Source: Lonsdalea populi
GTDB lineage: Bacteria > Pseudomonadota > Gammaproteobacteria > Enterobacterales > Enterobacteriaceae
Length of the DNA stretch: 64,000 nt
Reading direction: 5' to 3'
Assembly: GCF_015999465.1 (NCBI RefSeq)
Contig: NZ_CP065534.1
Coordinates: 434,001 to 498,000, forward strand
Positions 18,873 to 31,068 of the stretch are shown piece after piece (the stretch's first letter is position 1; each line of letters starts with the position of its first letter). The notes under the pieces were generated by a model. The model had not been told where the DNA came from. It ran no database searches and was given only the letters and a program-made list of their open reading frames with translations. The position numbers were made by a program, and so were the translations under genes.

Positions 18873-21692
18873 ATGAGTGACTATAAAACTACCCTGAATT
18901 TGCCGGAAACAGGGTTCCCGATGCGTGGCGATCTCGCCAAGCGCGAGCCAGGTATGCTGAAACGGTGGTACGATCAGGATCTGTACGGGATTATTCGCAG
19001 CGCCAAGCAAGGTAAGAAACCTTTTATCCTGCACGATGGCCCCCCTTACGCCAACGGCAATATTCACATTGGTCACTCGGTTAACAAGATTCTTAAAGAC
19101 ATTATTATCAAGTCCAAAGGGCTTTCCGGCTATGACTCGCCCTATATTCCAGGCTGGGATTGCCATGGTTTGCCTATCGAGCTGAAAGTTGAACAGCTGG
19201 TCGGTAAGCCGGGCGAAAAGGTCAGCGCAGCAGAGTTCCGTCAGGAGTGCCGTAAGTACGCGGCAGAACAGGTCGCCGGGCAGAAAAAAGACTTCATTCG
19301 TCTGGGCGTGCTGGGAGAGTGGGATCATCCTTATTTGACGATGGACTTCGACACCGAAGCCAACATTATCCGCGCGCTGGGCAAAATCATCGCTAACGGT
19401 CACCTGCACAAAGGCGCGAAGCCAGTGCACTGGTGCGCCGATTGCGGTTCCGCTCTGGCGGAAGCGGAAGTGGAATACTACGACAAAACCTCTCCTTCTA
19501 TTGATGTCGCTTTCAGCGCGGTCGACCGTTCCGCCGTGGCGGCGAAGTTCGGCGTCTCTGCCGATGCGGTAGACGGCACTATCTCTCTGGTGATTTGGAC
19601 CACCACCCCGTGGACCCTACCGGCTAACCGTGCTATTTCCTTGAATGCGGAATTCATTTACCAGTTGGTGCAGGTCGACGGGCAGGCGCTGATTCTGGCG
19701 GCGGATCTGGTCGAAAGCATCGTGCGGCGTCTGGGCGTTTCCGAATGGAAGGTGCTGGGCGAATGCCAGGGCGATGCGCTGGAGCTGATGCGCTTCAATC
19801 ACCCGTTCATGGGCTTCGATGTTCCGGCTATTCTGGGCGATCACGTCACGCTGGACGCGGGTACGGGCGCGGTCCACACCGCGGGCGGCCACGGTCCGGA
19901 CGACTACGTCATCAGCCAGAAGTACCAGTTGGAAATCGCCAACCCGGTAGGGCCAGACGGCTGCTATCTCCCGGGCACCTTCCCGAGTCTGGACGGCCTG
20001 TTCGTCTTCAAGGCCAACGACACAGTCATTGAGATGCTGCGCGAACGCGACGTGCTGCTGCACGTTGAAAAACTGCTGCACAGCTATCCTTGCTGCTGGC
20101 GTCACAAAACGCCGATTATCTTCCGTGCGACGCCGCAGTGGTTCATCAGCATGGATCAGAAAGGGCTGCGTCGGCAGTCGCTGTCCGAAATCAAAAGCGT
20201 GCAGTGGATCCCGGACTGGGGACAGGCGCGGATCGAAACGATGGTCGCCAACCGCCCAGACTGGTGTATTTCCCGTCAGCGTACCTGGGGCGTGCCGATG
20301 TCGCTGTTCGTGCACAAAGACACCGAAGAGCTGCATCCGCGTAGCGTGGAACTGATGGAAGCCGTTGCGAAATGCGTTGAGCAGGATGGCATTCAGGCAT
20401 GGTGGGATCTGGACCCGGCGGAGCTGCTGGGCGAAGACGCCGCCAACTACGTCAAAGTGACTGATACGCTGGACGTTTGGTTTGATTCCGGTTCTACCCA
20501 CGCGTCAGTTGTCGACGTGCGCCCCGAATTCGGCGGTCACGCGGCCGACATGTATCTGGAAGGTTCCGACCAGCATCGCGGCTGGTTCATGTCTTCTCTG
20601 ATGATCTCTACCGCCATCAAAGGTAAAGCGCCGTATCGCCAGGTGCTGACCCACGGCTTCACCGTCGATGGACAGGGGCGCAAAATGTCCAAGTCCATCG
20701 GCAACACGGTCAGCCCGCAGGACGTGATGGATAAACTGGGTGCCGACATTCTGCGCCTATGGATCGGTTCCACCGACTACTCCGGCGAGATCGCGGTGTC
20801 CGATGAAATCCTGAAACGTTCCGCCGACGCCTATCGCCGTATTCGTAACACTGCCCGCTTCCTGCTGGCGAACCTGAACGGTTTCGATCCGGCGCTGCAC
20901 AGCGTGGCGCCTCGGGATATGGTCGTGCTGGATCGCTGGGCGGTCGGTTGCGCGAAAGCGGCGCAGGAAGAGATTCTGGATGCGTATGAAAACTACGACT
21001 TCCACCGCGTCGTGCAGCGCCTAATGCAGTTCTGCTCGATCGAAATGGGATCGTTCTACCTCGATATCATCAAAGATCGCCAGTACACCGCCAAGAGCGA
21101 CAGCGTCGCGCGCCGTAGCTGCCAGACGGCGCTGTTCCACATTGCTGAAGCGCTGGTGCGCTGGATGGCGCCGATCCTCTCCTTTACTGCGGATGAGATC
21201 TGGGCTTACCTGCCGGGCGAACGCGCGCAATACGTCTTTACCGAAGAGTGGTATGACGGCCTGTTCGGACTTGACGGTCATGAAAGCATGAATGAGACTT
21301 TCTGGGCTGAAATGCTGCAAATCCGCAGTGAAGTGAACAAGGTCATCGAACAGGCGCGTAACGACAAGCACATCCGTGGTTCTCTGGAAGCGGCTGTCAC
21401 GCTGTATGCGGATAGCGCACTGACTGAGAAGCTGAATCAGTTGCAGCCTGAGCTGCATTTCGCACTGTTGACCTCGAAAGCGACCATCGTGTCTTACGAC
21501 GATGCGCCTGCGGATGCTCAGCCGACGGAATTATCAGGGCTGAAAATTGTCCTTGATAAGGCTGACGGCGAGAAATGTCCGCGCTGCTGGCATTTTGAAA
21601 CGGATATCGGGACTGACTCCGAGCATCCTGAAGTGTGCGGTCGCTGTGCTACCAATGTCGGTGGCGCGGGCGAAGTGCGTAAATTCGTCTAA
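18873..21692 (+). CDS. ileS: Isoleucyl-tRNA synthetase
   Basis: IleRS charges tRNA-Ile and edits misactivated valine. The product has 939 residues (E. coli 938). The class I HIGH motif is at residues 65-68 in [12 protein letters not shown] and KMSKS is in [13 protein letters not shown] near residue 600. The editing domain contains [13 protein letters not shown]. The C-terminal zinc site CPRCWH...CGRC is intact, so this is the bacterial eukaryote-unlike type sensitive to mupirocin in general. Its stop overlaps the lspA start in TAATG. Confidence 0.99.
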   Translation: MSDYKTTLNLPETGFPMRGDLAKREPGMLKRWYDQDLYGIIRSAKQGKKPFILHDGPPYANGNIHIGHSVNKILKDIIIKSKGLSGYDSPYIPGWDCHGLPIELKVEQLVGKPGEKVSAAEFRQECRKYAAEQVAGQKKDFIRLGVLGEWDHPYLTMDFDTEANIIRALGKIIANGHLHKGAKPVHWCADCGSALAEAEVEYYDKTSPSIDVAFSAVDRSAVAAKFGVSADAVDGTISLVIWTTTPWTLPANRAISLNAEFIYQLVQVDGQALILAADLVESIVRRLGVSEWKVLGECQGDALELMRFNHPFMGFDVPAILGDHVTLDAGTGAVHTAGGHGPDDYVISQKYQLEIANPVGPDGCYLPGTFPSLDGLFVFKANDTVIEMLRERDVLLHVEKLLHSYPCCWRHKTPIIFRATPQWFISMDQKGLRRQSLSEIKSVQWIPDWGQARIETMVANRPDWCISRQRTWGVPMSLFVHKDTEELHPRSVELMEAVAKCVEQDGIQAWWDLDPAELLGEDAANYVKVTDTLDVWFDSGSTHASVVDVRPEFGGHAADMYLEGSDQHRGWFMSSLMISTAIKGKAPYRQVLTHGFTVDGQGRKMSKSIGNTVSPQDVMDKLGADILRLWIGSTDYSGEIAVSDEILKRSADAYRRIRNTARFLLANLNGFDPALHSVAPRDMVVLDRWAVGCAKAAQEEILDAYENYDFHRVVQRLMQFCSIEMGSFYLDIIKDRQYTAKSDSVARRSCQTALFHIAEALVRWMAPILSFTADEIWAYLPGERAQYVFTEEWYDGLFGLDGHESMNETFWAEMLQIRSEVNKVIEQARNDKHIRGSLEAAVTLYADSALTEKLNQLQPELHFALLTSKATIVSYDDAPADAQPTELSGLKIVLDKADGEKCPRCWHFETDIGTDSEHPEVCGRCATNVGGAGEVRKFV

Positions 21693-22198
21693 TGAGACAT
21701 GTTATGAAATCAACGGGATTGCGCTGGCTTTGGCTGGCGCTGGTAGTGCTGGTAGTCGATCTGGGCAGCAAGCAATGGGTCATGACCCACTTTCAGTTGG
21801 GTGAGTCGCTGCCGCTGATCCCCTTCTTTAATCTAACCTATGCCCATAATCCGGGCGCGGCGTTCAGTTTTCTGGCCGACAAAGACGGCTGGCAGCGTTG
21901 GTTCTTTGCGGTGATTGCGCTGGCGATTACCGCCGCTCTGCTGGTACTGATGTACCGCTCCAGCGCTAGTCAGAAGTTGAATAACATTGCTTACGCCATG
22001 ATTATCGGCGGCGCGGTAGGTAACCTGACCGATCGCTTGGTTCATGGGTATGTGATTGACTTTCTTGATTTTTATATCAATGACTGGCATTACCCCACCT
22101 TCAATATCGCCGATGTAGGCATTTGTATCGGAGCATTGCTGATTGTGCTTGAAGGCTTTTTCGTGTCCCCTGAGAAGAAAAAAGCCGAAGGTAAATAG
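21692..22198 (+). CDS. lspA: Lipoprotein signal peptidase (SPase II)
   Basis: LspA removes signal peptides from diacylated prolipoproteins in the inner membrane. The product has 168 residues with four hydrophobic segments. Catalytic aspartates are in [19 protein letters not shown] and FNIADVGI. The ATG overlapping the ileS stop places STGLRWLWL at residue 7, exactly as in E. coli, so it is preferred to the ATG at 21704. Translational coupling to ileS is likely. Confidence 0.96.
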   Translation: MRHVMKSTGLRWLWLALVVLVVDLGSKQWVMTHFQLGESLPLIPFFNLTYAHNPGAAFSFLADKDGWQRWFFAVIALAITAALLVLMYRSSASQKLNNIAYAMIIGGAVGNLTDRLVHGYVIDFLDFYINDWHYPTFNIADVGICIGALLIVLEGFFVSPEKKKAEGK

Positions 22199-22201
22199 CG
22201 C

Positions 22202-22675
22202 ATGTCCGACCGTGTTCAGAACCACAGTGCCGTACTGGTGCATTTCACGTTGACGCTGGAGGACGGGTCTGTGGCGGAAAGCACTCAGCGCAGCGGCAAG
22301 CCGGCGCTGTTCCGGCTGGGGGATGGCAGTTTGTCCCCCGAGCTGGAGCAGCAGCTGTTGGGGCTTCAGGTAGGCGATAAACGTCGCTTTAGCCTGCCGC
22401 CCGAGTCTGCTTTCGGCGACGCCAATCCCGATTTGATCCAGTTCTTCCTGCGACGCGACTTCGCCGAAATCGGCGTGCCCGATGTCGGGACGATCATGCT
22501 GTTCAGCGGCGTCGGCGGTCAGGATATGCCGGGTATTATTCAGAAAGTGGCGGAAGAGTCCGTCACCGTCGATTTCAACCATCCGTTGGCTGGACATACC
22601 ATCACGTTAGACATCGACGTGCAGGCTATCGATCCCCCGTCACAGGAAGAGAAGCATGAAAATCTTGCTGGCTAA
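22202..22675 (+). CDS. fkpB: FKBP-type peptidyl-prolyl cis-trans isomerase (SlpA type)
   Basis: FkpB is a cytosolic SlyD-like prolyl isomerase and chaperone. The product has 157 residues (E. coli 149). The FKBP domain starts at [19 protein letters not shown], followed by [25 protein letters not shown]; an inserted-flap domain and [12 protein letters not shown] follow. It begins 3 bases after lspA and its last 20 bases overlap ispH, so it is co-translated with both. Confidence 0.95.
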   Translation: MSDRVQNHSAVLVHFTLTLEDGSVAESTQRSGKPALFRLGDGSLSPELEQQLLGLQVGDKRRFSLPPESAFGDANPDLIQFFLRRDFAEIGVPDVGTIMLFSGVGGQDMPGIIQKVAEESVTVDFNHPLAGHTITLDIDVQAIDPPSQEEKHENLAG

Positions 22676-23606
22676 CCCCCGCGGGTTCTGCGCGGGCGTG
22701 GACCGCGCCATCAGCATCGTGGAACGCGCGCTGGAGATTTACGGCGCGCCGATTTACGTGCGTCATGAAGTGGTGCATAACCGCTTTGTCGTTAACGGCC
22801 TGCGGGAGCGCGGCGCGATTTTTATCGAGCAAATTGATGAAGTGCCGGACGGCGCTATCCTGATTTTCTCGGCGCACGGCGTCTCACAGGCGGTGCGGGC
22901 AGAGGCCAAAAGCCGCGATTTGAGCGTGTTCGACGCGACCTGCCCGCTGGTTACCAAGGTGCATATGGAAGTCGCACGCGCCAGCCGGAAAGGGATGGAA
23001 GCGATTCTGATCGGCCACGCGGGTCATCCCGAAGTGGAAGGCACCATGGGGCAGTACAGCAACCCAGCGGGCGGAATGTATCTGGTCGAAAGCCCGGAAG
23101 ACGTGTTTGCACTGCAGGTTAAGCATGAAGACCATCTGTGCTTCATGACGCAAACCACCTTGTCCGTCGACGACACCTATGCGGTGATTGATGCCCTGAG
23201 GGCGCGTTTTCCCAAGATCGTCGGGCCGCGTAAGGACGACATCTGCTATGCGACGACCAACCGGCAGGAGGCCGTGCGTCATTTGTCCAGCGAAGCGGAC
23301 GTTGTACTGGTGGTCGGATCGAAAAACTCTTCCAACTCGAACCGCCTGGCGGAGCTGGCTCAGCGCGTCGGAAAACGCTCTTATCTTATTGATTCGGCAG
23401 ACGATATTCAGGAATCCTGGTTTAAAAATGCGGCCTGTGTAGGCGTCACGGCCGGTGCATCGGCCCCTGATGTTCTGGTGCAGGAGGTAGTACAGCGTCT
23501 CCGGTCGCTGGGCGGCGAAGTCGCGCACGAGATGGTGGGTCGCGAGGAAAATATCGTGTTTGAGGTGCCGAAAGAGTTGCGCGTTGAAGTTAAACAGGTC
23601 GACTAA
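22656..23606 (+). CDS. ispH: 4-hydroxy-3-methylbut-2-enyl diphosphate reductase
   Basis: IspH is the final iron-sulfur enzyme of the MEP pathway and makes IPP and DMAPP. The product has 316 residues, the same as E. coli. The three cluster cysteines are C12 in [13 protein letters not shown]96 in [11 protein letters not shown] and the one in [14 protein letters not shown] near residue 197 or beyond; the HEVVHN and SNSNRLAEL motifs are also present. It ends the ribF-ispH run. The next E. coli gene, rihC, is absent. Confidence 0.97.
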   Translation: MKILLANPRGFCAGVDRAISIVERALEIYGAPIYVRHEVVHNRFVVNGLRERGAIFIEQIDEVPDGAILIFSAHGVSQAVRAEAKSRDLSVFDATCPLVTKVHMEVARASRKGMEAILIGHAGHPEVEGTMGQYSNPAGGMYLVESPEDVFALQVKHEDHLCFMTQTTLSVDDTYAVIDALRARFPKIVGPRKDDICYATTNRQEAVRHLSSEADVVLVVGSKNSSNSNRLAELAQRVGKRSYLIDSADDIQESWFKNAACVGVTAGASAPDVLVQEVVQRLRSLGGEVAHEMVGREENIVFEVPKELRVEVKQVD

Positions 23607-23670
23607 CGATCTACGGAACGCTAGCCCGTCCGGTGCTGTCGTTTTCTCCTTCCCAAAAATTTTCCCTGCG

Positions 23671-23698
23671 TTGAAACTGCATGTTTATGCGTTATAGT
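23671..23698 (+). promoter_or_regulatory. Predicted dapB promoter
   Basis: TTGAAA (23671-23676) and TATAGT (23693-23698) with a 16-base spacer, leaving a leader of about 185 bases before dapB. No lysine riboswitch signature was recognised in the leader. Confidence 0.6.
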
Positions 23699-23868
23699 GA
23701 TGAACCTGCATGGTGTCTTTATCACCGCAAAATTTGGTGTCTTAATACCCTCAGCGGGCGGTGGAACGGGTTACAGAGGCGGAATACGTGCTCATTTTCA
23801 CCGGTCGGCAGATCGCTACACTTTCCGCCGCTCGGTTTGGTTACCCTGAATGCAGTTTTTATGCATGA

Positions 23869-24711
<843 letters not shown>

Positions 24712-24747
24712 CTCATTTGTTTTTTATTGAATCGTAACTATATGATT

Positions 24748-24781
24748 TAAATGACACCTTTGGGTGTCATTTTATTTTTTT
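24748..24781 (+). terminator. Terminator of dapB
   Basis: AAATGACACC-TTT-GGGTGTCATTTTATTTTTTT: a 9-base stem followed by a long T-rich tract, 37 bases after the dapB stop. Confidence 0.92.
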
Positions 24782-25026
24782 TTAAAAAAATGAATTACGA
24801 TCATATTTTTGTCTTTGATCGATTTATTTATTATTTTCTATCCCTATTCTGGCGCGTTTTTCACCTCGTTTCTCCCTGTGTTCCGTGATTGACGCTATCT
24901 CGAGCATGTTTATTATCATGTTGGTGAGCAACCGTTTTCTTACGCTGTTTTATGTGTGTTTTTATGGCTGTCGGCTGGATTTATTGACTGAATAGGTATA
25001 AATACAAGAAAAAATCTGGTTTTGGA
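24782..25026. other. AT-rich upstream region of carAB
   Basis: About 245 AT-rich bases between the dapB terminator and the carAB promoter. In E. coli the matching region binds PepA, IHF, PurR and PyrH-linked factors that control promoter P1. I could not pick out a convincing IHF or PurR site here. Confidence 0.5.
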
Positions 25027-25055
25027 TGGACAATTGACCGGGCCATCATTAAAAT
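25027..25055 (+). promoter_or_regulatory. Predicted carAB promoter P1 (pyrimidine-responsive position)
   Basis: TGGACA (25027-25032), 17 bases and TAAAAT (25050-25055). It lies about 65 bases upstream of the arginine boxes, like E. coli carP1, which is repressed by pyrimidines and purines. Confidence 0.65.
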
Positions 25056-25116
25056 GCGCCCAATTTGCCGAAAATTTACCTTACAGGTGGTTTTTGCATT
25101 GATTTAGATCGGCGAA

Positions 25117-25155
25117 TCTGAATTAATATGCAAATAACGTGATTGTTTATTCCTT
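25117..25155 (+). promoter_or_regulatory. Two ARG boxes at the downstream carAB promoter
   Basis: TCTGAATTAATATGCAAA (25117-25134) differs from the ArgR consensus core TGAATWWWWATTCA at one position. A weaker second box, CGTGATTGTTTATTCCTT (25138-25155), follows after exactly 3 bases, the standard spacing of ArgR box pairs. The region TTTGCATTGATTTA upstream is almost the same as I recall for E. coli carP2. Confidence 0.8.
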
Positions 25156-25165
25156 GGAGGGTGTT

Positions 25166-26311
25166 TTGATCAAGTCAGCGCTATTGGTTCTGGAAGACGG
25201 AACCCAATTCCACGGTCGGGCCATTGGGGCAGAGGGATCGGCCGTGGGGGAAGTGGTCTTCAATACGTCGATGACCGGTTATCAAGAAATCCTCACTGAT
25301 CCTTCCTATTCCCGCCAGATTGTTACTCTTACGTATCCTCACATTGGTAATGTCGGCGTCAACGCCAGCGACGAAGAATCTTCATCCATTCAGGCGCAAG
25401 GCCTGATTATTCGCGACCTCCCTCTCATCGCCAGCAACTACCGCAGCCAGGAAAGCCTCTCCCACTACCTTCAGCGCAATAACATTGTGGCGATTGCGGA
25501 TATCGATACCCGCAAGCTGACGCGTCTGCTGAGGGAGAAAGGCGCGCAAAACGGCTGCATTATTGTAGGCGACACGCCGGATGCCGCGCTGGCGCTGAAA
25601 AAAGCGCAGTCATTCCCGGGCCTGAAAGGCATGGATCTGGCGAAAGAGGTGACGACCACCGCCAGCTACGAATGGCGTCAAGGGAGCTGGACGTTGCAGG
25701 GCGATCTGCCGACGGCCAAAGACGAAAGCGAGCTGCCTTACCATGTGGTGGCCTACGACTACGGCACCAAGCGCAACATCCTGCGCATGCTGGTGGATCG
25801 CGGCTGCCGTCTGACGGTCGTTCCGGCCCAGACGCCGGCCGAAGAGGTGCTGAAACTTAATCCAGACGGCGTGTTCTTGTCCAATGGTCCCGGCGACCCG
25901 GCACCCTGCGACTATGCCATCGACGCCATCAAAACGCTGCTGGATACCGATATCCCGATCTTCGGCATTTGCCTGGGCCACCAACTGCTGGCGCTGGCCA
26001 GCGGCGCCGACACCATCAAAATGAAATTTGGCCACCACGGCGGCAACCACCCGGTAAAAGATCTGGATGCGGACCGCGTGATGATCACCGCTCAGAACCA
26101 CGGCTTTGCGGTAGACGAAGCCTCACTACCCGCGAATTTGCGCGTCACTCACAAATCGCTGTTCGACGGCTCGTTGCAGGGCATTCACCGAACCGATAAA
26201 CCGGCTTTCAGCTTCCAGGGACACCCGGAAGCCAGTCCCGGTCCGCACGACGCCGCGCCGCTGTTCGACCACTTTATCGAGCTGATTGAGTCTTACCGTA
26301 ATACCCAATAA
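25166..26311 (+). CDS. carA: Carbamoyl-phosphate synthase, small (glutaminase) subunit
   Basis: CarA releases ammonia from glutamine and passes it to CarB for carbamoyl phosphate, which feeds arginine and pyrimidine synthesis. The product has 381 residues (E. coli 382). The start is TTG at 25166, preceded by GGAGG, and E. coli carA also uses UUG; the upstream GTG at 25139 in the same frame lies inside the second ARG box and is rejected. The glutaminase triad is visible as the cysteine in [13 protein letters not shown] and the histidine and glutamate in [13 protein letters not shown]. It forms an operon with carB, 78 bases downstream. Confidence 0.97.
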   Translation: MIKSALLVLEDGTQFHGRAIGAEGSAVGEVVFNTSMTGYQEILTDPSYSRQIVTLTYPHIGNVGVNASDEESSSIQAQGLIIRDLPLIASNYRSQESLSHYLQRNNIVAIADIDTRKLTRLLREKGAQNGCIIVGDTPDAALALKKAQSFPGLKGMDLAKEVTTTASYEWRQGSWTLQGDLPTAKDESELPYHVVAYDYGTKRNILRMLVDRGCRLTVVPAQTPAEEVLKLNPDGVFLSNGPGDPAPCDYAIDAIKTLLDTDIPIFGICLGHQLLALASGADTIKMKFGHHGGNHPVKDLDADRVMITAQNHGFAVDEASLPANLRVTHKSLFDGSLQGIHRTDKPAFSFQGHPEASPGPHDAAPLFDHFIELIESYRNTQ

Positions 26312-26389
26312 CCAGAAGACGCTGAGTCGCGCCGCGCCGGGGAATCACCCTCGGACGGCGTCGAATAAGCGGGTTCTCAGGAGCGAGAA

Positions 26390-29300
26390 ATGCCAAAACG
26401 TACCGACATAAAAAGTATCCTCATTCTGGGCGCCGGCCCGATCGTCATCGGTCAGGCGTGCGAGTTCGACTACTCTGGGGCGCAGGCATGCAAGGCGCTG
26501 CGCGAAGAGGGTTACCGCGTCATTCTGGTGAACTCCAACCCGGCGACGATCATGACCGACCCGGAAATGGCCGATGCCACCTACATTGAGCCGATTCACT
26601 GGGAAGTGGTGCGCAAAATCATCGATAAAGAGCGGCCGGATGCGGTGCTGCCGACGATGGGCGGCCAGACGGCGTTGAACTGCGCGCTGGAGCTGGAGCG
26701 TCGTGGCGTACTGAAAGAGTTCGGCGTCACGATGATCGGCGCGACCGCCGATGCCATCGACAAAGCGGAAGACCGCCGTCGTTTCGATATTGCGATGAAG
26801 AAAATTGGGCTGGAGACCGCCCGCTCCGGTATTGCGCACTCGATGGAAGAAGCGCTGGCCGTGGCGGCTGACGTGGGTTTCCCGTGCATTATCCGTCCGT
26901 CCTTTACGATGGGCGGCACCGGCGGCGGCATCGCCTATAACCGCGAAGAGTTCGAAGAGATCTGTACCCGCGGTCTGGATCTTTCTCCGACCAATGAGCT
27001 GCTGATTGATGAGTCGCTGATTGGCTGGAAAGAGTACGAGATGGAAGTGGTGCGGGACAAAAACGATAACTGCATCATCGTCTGCTCTATCGAAAACTTC
27101 GACGCGATGGGGATCCACACCGGCGATTCGATCACTGTGGCTCCGGCACAAACGCTGACGGACAAGGAATACCAGAACATGCGTAACGCCTCGATGGCGG
27201 TACTGCGTGAAATCGGCGTTGAAACCGGCGGCTCCAACGTGCAGTTCTCGGTTAACCCGAAAAATGGCCGTCTCATCGTCATTGAGATGAACCCACGCGT
27301 CTCCCGTTCATCGGCGCTGGCCTCCAAAGCCACCGGCTTCCCGATTGCGAAGATCGCCGCGAAGCTGGCGGTGGGCTACACGCTGGACGAACTGATGAAC
27401 GATATCACCGGCGGACGCACGCCCGCATCCTTCGAACCGTCTATCGATTACGTCGTCACCAAAATCCCGCGCTTCAACTTCGAAAAATTCGCAGGCTCCA
27501 ACGACCGGCTGACGACGCAGATGAAGTCGGTGGGTGAAGTGATGGCGATCGGCCGCACGCAGCAGGAGTCGCTGCAGAAAGCGTTGCGCGGACTGGAAGT
27601 GGGCGCGACCGGGTTTGATCCGAAAGTGAATCTGGCCGATCCGGAGGCGCTGACCACCATTCGCCGTGAGCTGAAAGACGCGGGCGGCGATCGCATCTGG
27701 TATCTGGCCGATGCGTTCCGTGCCGGAATGTCGGTAGACGGCGTTTTCAACCTGACCAATATCGACCGCTGGTTCCTGGTGCAGATTGAAGAACTGGTGC
27801 GTCTGGAAGAGCAGGTGGCGCAAGAAGGGGCCAACAGCCTGACGCCGGAGTTCCTGCGGATGCTGAAGCGTAAAGGGTTTGCCGATGCGCGTCTGGCGAC
27901 GTTGGCGGGCGTATCGGAAGGGGAAATCCGTAAGCTGCGCGACAAGTACAACCTGCACCCGGTCTACAAACGCGTGGATACCTGCGCCGCCGAGTTCTCG
28001 ACCGATACGGCTTACCTGTACTCCACTTATGAAGACGAGTGCGAAGCCAACCCGAATTCCGACCGCGATAAAATCATGGTGCTGGGCGGCGGGCCGAACC
28101 GTATCGGTCAGGGTATCGAGTTCGACTACTGCTGCGTACATGCCTCGCTGGCGCTGCGGGAAGACGGCTATGAAACCATCATGGTCAACTGCAACCCGGA
28201 AACCGTCTCTACGGACTACGACACCTCCGATCGCCTCTACTTCGAGCCGGTCACACTGGAAGACGTACTGGAAATCGTCCGTATCGAAAAACCGAAGGGC
28301 GTGATCGTCCAGTACGGCGGCCAGACGCCGCTGAAACTGGCGCGTGAGCTGGAAGCGGCCGGCGTACCGGTGATCGGCACCAGCCCGGACGCCATCGACC
28401 GCGCGGAAGACCGCGAACGTTTCCAGCAGGCGGTCGAACGTCTGGGCTTGAAACAGCCGGCGAACGCCACGGTCGTCGCCATCGAACAGGCGGTGGAAAA
28501 AGCCGCGGGCCTCGGCTATCCGCTGGTGGTGCGTCCTTCTTATGTTCTGGGCGGTCGTGCGATGGAAATCGTCTACGACGAAACGGACCTGCGCCGTTAC
28601 TTTCAGACGGCAGTGAGCGTCTCCAACGATGCGCCGGTGCTGCTGGACCGCTTCCTGGACGACTCGGTGGAAGTGGACGTGGACGCCATCTGCGACGGCC
28701 AACAGGTGCTGATCGGCGGCGTCATGGAACACATCGAACAGGCTGGGGTTCACTCAGGTGACTCCGCATGCTCGCTGCCGGCGTACACCCTGAGCAAAGA
28801 GATTCAGGATGTAATGCGCCAGCAGGTGGAAAAATTGGCGTTCGAACTGGCGGTGCGCGGGCTGATGAACGTGCAGTTCGCGGTGAAGAACAACGAAGTG
28901 TATCTGATTGAGGTGAACCCGCGCGCGGCGCGTACCGTGCCGTTCGTCTCCAAGGCGACCGGCGTGCCGCTGGCGAAAGTGGCGGCGCGCGTGATGGCGG
29001 GCAAAACGCTGGCCGAGCAGGGCGTCACCCAAGAAGTGATCCCGCCTTATTACTCGGTGAAAGAAGTGGTGTTGCCATTCAATAAATTCCCGGGCGTCGA
29101 CCCTATTCTGGGGCCGGAAATGCGTTCGACCGGTGAAGTCATGGGGGTGGGCCGCACGTTTGCAGAGGCCTTCGCCAAAGCGATGCTGGGCAGCAGCTCC
29201 GCCATGAAGAAAAGCGGCCGTGCGCTGCTGTCGGTACGCGAAGGCGACAAAGGCCGCGTCGTGGACCTGGCGGCCAAGCTGCTGAAGCATGGATTTGAAC

Positions 29301-29614
29301 TGGACGCGACGCACGGCACCGCGGTAGTGCTGGGCGAGGCGGGCATCAATCCGCGTCTGGTCAATAAGGTACATGAAGGGCGTCCGCACATTCAGGATCG
29401 CATCAAGAACGGCGAGTACGCTTACATCGTGAATACCACGGCCGGTCGTCAGGCGATTGAGGACTCCAAGCTGATCCGCCGCAGCGCCCTGCAATACAAG
29501 GTGCACTACGACACCACCATGAACGGCGGATTCGCCACGGCGATGTCGCTGAACGCCGATCCGACCGAGCAGGTGATCTCCGTACAGGAAATGCACGCTA
29601 AAATCAGCGGATAA
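26390..29614 (+). CDS. carB: Carbamoyl-phosphate synthase, large subunit
   Basis: CarB makes carbamoyl phosphate from bicarbonate, ammonia and two ATP. The product has 1074 residues (E. coli 1073). Two homologous ATP-grasp halves are evident, each opening with a glycine motif ([38 protein letters not shown]) and each carrying RPS(F/Y)(T/V)(M/L)GG and EVNPR-type metal sites. The C-terminal MGS-like allosteric domain, which senses UMP, IMP and ornithine in E. coli, begins near residue 935. CAGGAG precedes the ATG. Confidence 0.99.
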   Translation: MPKRTDIKSILILGAGPIVIGQACEFDYSGAQACKALREEGYRVILVNSNPATIMTDPEMADATYIEPIHWEVVRKIIDKERPDAVLPTMGGQTALNCALELERRGVLKEFGVTMIGATADAIDKAEDRRRFDIAMKKIGLETARSGIAHSMEEALAVAADVGFPCIIRPSFTMGGTGGGIAYNREEFEEICTRGLDLSPTNELLIDESLIGWKEYEMEVVRDKNDNCIIVCSIENFDAMGIHTGDSITVAPAQTLTDKEYQNMRNASMAVLREIGVETGGSNVQFSVNPKNGRLIVIEMNPRVSRSSALASKATGFPIAKIAAKLAVGYTLDELMNDITGGRTPASFEPSIDYVVTKIPRFNFEKFAGSNDRLTTQMKSVGEVMAIGRTQQESLQKALRGLEVGATGFDPKVNLADPEALTTIRRELKDAGGDRIWYLADAFRAGMSVDGVFNLTNIDRWFLVQIEELVRLEEQVAQEGANSLTPEFLRMLKRKGFADARLATLAGVSEGEIRKLRDKYNLHPVYKRVDTCAAEFSTDTAYLYSTYEDECEANPNSDRDKIMVLGGGPNRIGQGIEFDYCCVHASLALREDGYETIMVNCNPETVSTDYDTSDRLYFEPVTLEDVLEIVRIEKPKGVIVQYGGQTPLKLARELEAAGVPVIGTSPDAIDRAEDRERFQQAVERLGLKQPANATVVAIEQAVEKAAGLGYPLVVRPSYVLGGRAMEIVYDETDLRRYFQTAVSVSNDAPVLLDRFLDDSVEVDVDAICDGQQVLIGGVMEHIEQAGVHSGDSACSLPAYTLSKEIQDVMRQQVEKLAFELAVRGLMNVQFAVKNNEVYLIEVNPRAARTVPFVSKATGVPLAKVAARVMAGKTLAEQGVTQEVIPPYYSVKEVVLPFNKFPGVDPILGPEMRSTGEVMGVGRTFAEAFAKAMLGSSSAMKKSGRALLSVREGDKGRVVDLAAKLLKHGFELDATHGTAVVLGEAGINPRLVNKVHEGRPHIQDRIKNGEYAYIVNTTAGRQAIEDSKLIRRSALQYKVHYDTTMNGGFATAMSLNADPTEQVISVQEMHAKISG

Positions 29615-29633
29615 CCTGCTTTTTCAAGGCGCG

Positions 29634-29672
29634 ACGGGCCGGTCAGTTATGCTGATCGGCCCGTATTTTTTG
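29634..29672 (+). terminator. Terminator of carAB
   Basis: ACGGGCCGGTCAG-TTAT-GCTGATCGGCCCGT followed by ATTTTTT, 20 bases after the carB stop; a long, stable stem with one mismatch. Confidence 0.92.
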
Positions 29673-29763
29673 CGCTTTTATTTGTAGTTGAATGTAAATT
29701 GGCAGCACAAAAGGCCGGTTTCTCTGAATGAAACGTGTTTAGCGTCTACCTTTAAAGGGTGAC

Positions 29764-29790
29764 TAAAAAGTGCTCGAATGAGCATTTTTC
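29764..29790 (+). other. Hairpin with T tract upstream of the SDR gene
   Basis: AAAAAGTGCTC-GAAT-GAGCATTTTT lies 35 bases before the SDR start. It looks like an intrinsic terminator, placed where it could end read-through or act as an attenuator in the SDR leader. Its role is not known. Confidence 0.6.
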
Positions 29791-29823
29791 ATCCGTTTTA
29801 ACATCCTTTATCAGGAGATAACT

Positions 29824-30747
29824 ATGGCTTCATATGAGAAAGAAGGTCAGTCTTCCCGTCCCGCACTCACCGGCAAGAACCCGGTCGATGCCTACCCCAA
29901 GCCCCCGTTTCCCAGCCAGCCGCAAACGCCGCCGGGGTTAGCGAGTAAAATGCAGCCGCTGGCGGATCACGGCGAGAAGAGTTACCGCGGCTCGGGCCGG
30001 CTGACAGGGCGAAAAGCACTGGTGACCGGCGGAGACTCCGGTATTGGCCGCGCGGTGGCGATCGCCTATGCGCGTGAAGGGGCGGATGTCGCCATCAACT
30101 ATCTGCCGGAAGAAGAGTCCGACGCCAAAGAAGTCATCGCCCTGATCCGCGAAGAAGGCCGCACGGCCGTGGCGATCCCCGGCGATATCCGCGATGAGGC
30201 GTTCTGCCGCAGGCTGGTGGACGAGGCGGTGCATAAGCTGGGCGGGCTGGACATTCTGGTTAATAACGCAGGACGCCAGCAGTATGTGGAGTCTATTGCG
30301 CAGCTGACGACCGAAGCGTTCGACGCCACGTTCAAAACCAATGTCTACGCGCCGTTCTGGATCAGCAAAGCTGCGTTGCAGCATATGAAACCCGGCTCGG
30401 CGATTATCAATACGACCTCGGTACAGGCCTTCAACCCCAGCGCGATCCTGTTGGATTATGCGCAGACCAAGGCTTGCAACGTGGCGTTCACCAAGGCGCT
30501 GGCGAAACAGATCACCGGCAAAGGGATCCGTGTCAACGCGGTCGCGCCAGGACCCTACTGGACGGCGCTGCAGTCGAGCGGCGGTCAGCCGATGGAGATG
30601 GTGCAGCAGTTTGCCGCCAGTTCGCCGATGGGGCGTCCAGGGCAGCCGGTGGAAATTGCGCCGCTGTACGTGACGCTGGCTTCGGCGGAAGCCAGTTACG
30701 CTTCCGGTCAGGTGTGGTGCGCGGACGGCGGCACCGGCATATTGTAG
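29824..30747 (+). CDS. SDR-family oxidoreductase, YghA / general stress protein 39 type
   Basis: The product has 307 residues. A proline-rich N-terminal extension of about 55 residues (KPPFPSQPQTPPG) precedes a classical short-chain dehydrogenase domain. The cofactor motif is ALVTGGDSGIGRAVA at about 65-79, NNAG follows near 142-145, and the catalytic Ser-Tyr-Lys lie in NTTSVQAF and DYAQTKACN. Bacillus GSP39 and E. coli YghA share this architecture and act on aldehydes or alcohols with NADP(H); the actual substrate is unknown. AGGAG precedes the ATG. It is not at this position in E. coli, so it is an accessory insertion in the backbone. Confidence 0.88.
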   Translation: MASYEKEGQSSRPALTGKNPVDAYPKPPFPSQPQTPPGLASKMQPLADHGEKSYRGSGRLTGRKALVTGGDSGIGRAVAIAYAREGADVAINYLPEEESDAKEVIALIREEGRTAVAIPGDIRDEAFCRRLVDEAVHKLGGLDILVNNAGRQQYVESIAQLTTEAFDATFKTNVYAPFWISKAALQHMKPGSAIINTTSVQAFNPSAILLDYAQTKACNVAFTKALAKQITGKGIRVNAVAPGPYWTALQSSGGQPMEMVQQFAASSPMGRPGQPVEIAPLYVTLASAEASYASGQVWCADGGTGIL

Positions 30748-31068
30748 TCATCATCCTGTCTCAGGGCGTGGAGCGGCGATGTGCCGTTCCACGCTTTCAC
30801 CCTCACGACACCACCGCCATGTTGTCTCGCCGGTTTTTACCTGTCTGCTTTATTCTTCCTCCATTTCATCTCCCTGATTAGCTGCCATAATCTCTATCGT
30901 CATCAAAGCCATCGCGGTAAATCCGTGCATAATGTAGGCAAATATCGCTGTGGCTGACCTAAGTTGGTCGTAAAACACCGGTGAGGGTTCTCAGGGCCTG
31001 CCACGACTTTTTATGACTGGCGTCAGCGTGAATTCTTGGGACTTTTGAGATCGGGTCGGAGCATGAAT
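30748..31068. other. Gene-free region between the SDR gene and yjjP
   Basis: About 320 bases. The only clear structure is the hairpin at 30766-30794 (GCGTGGAGCGGC/GCCGTTCCACGC), a possible terminator for the SDR gene with a weak T run. No ORF or recognisable promoter pair stands out in the rest. Confidence 0.55.
30766..30797 (+). terminator. Probable terminator after the SDR gene
   Basis: A 12-base stem with one G-T mismatch and a 5-base loop begins 19 bases after the stop; only three T residues follow it, so efficiency is uncertain. Confidence 0.55.

Noticed and set aside
27308..28753. 481-codon and neighbouring open frames antisense to carB
   Set aside because: Same codon-bias artefact; carB is complete and highly conserved.
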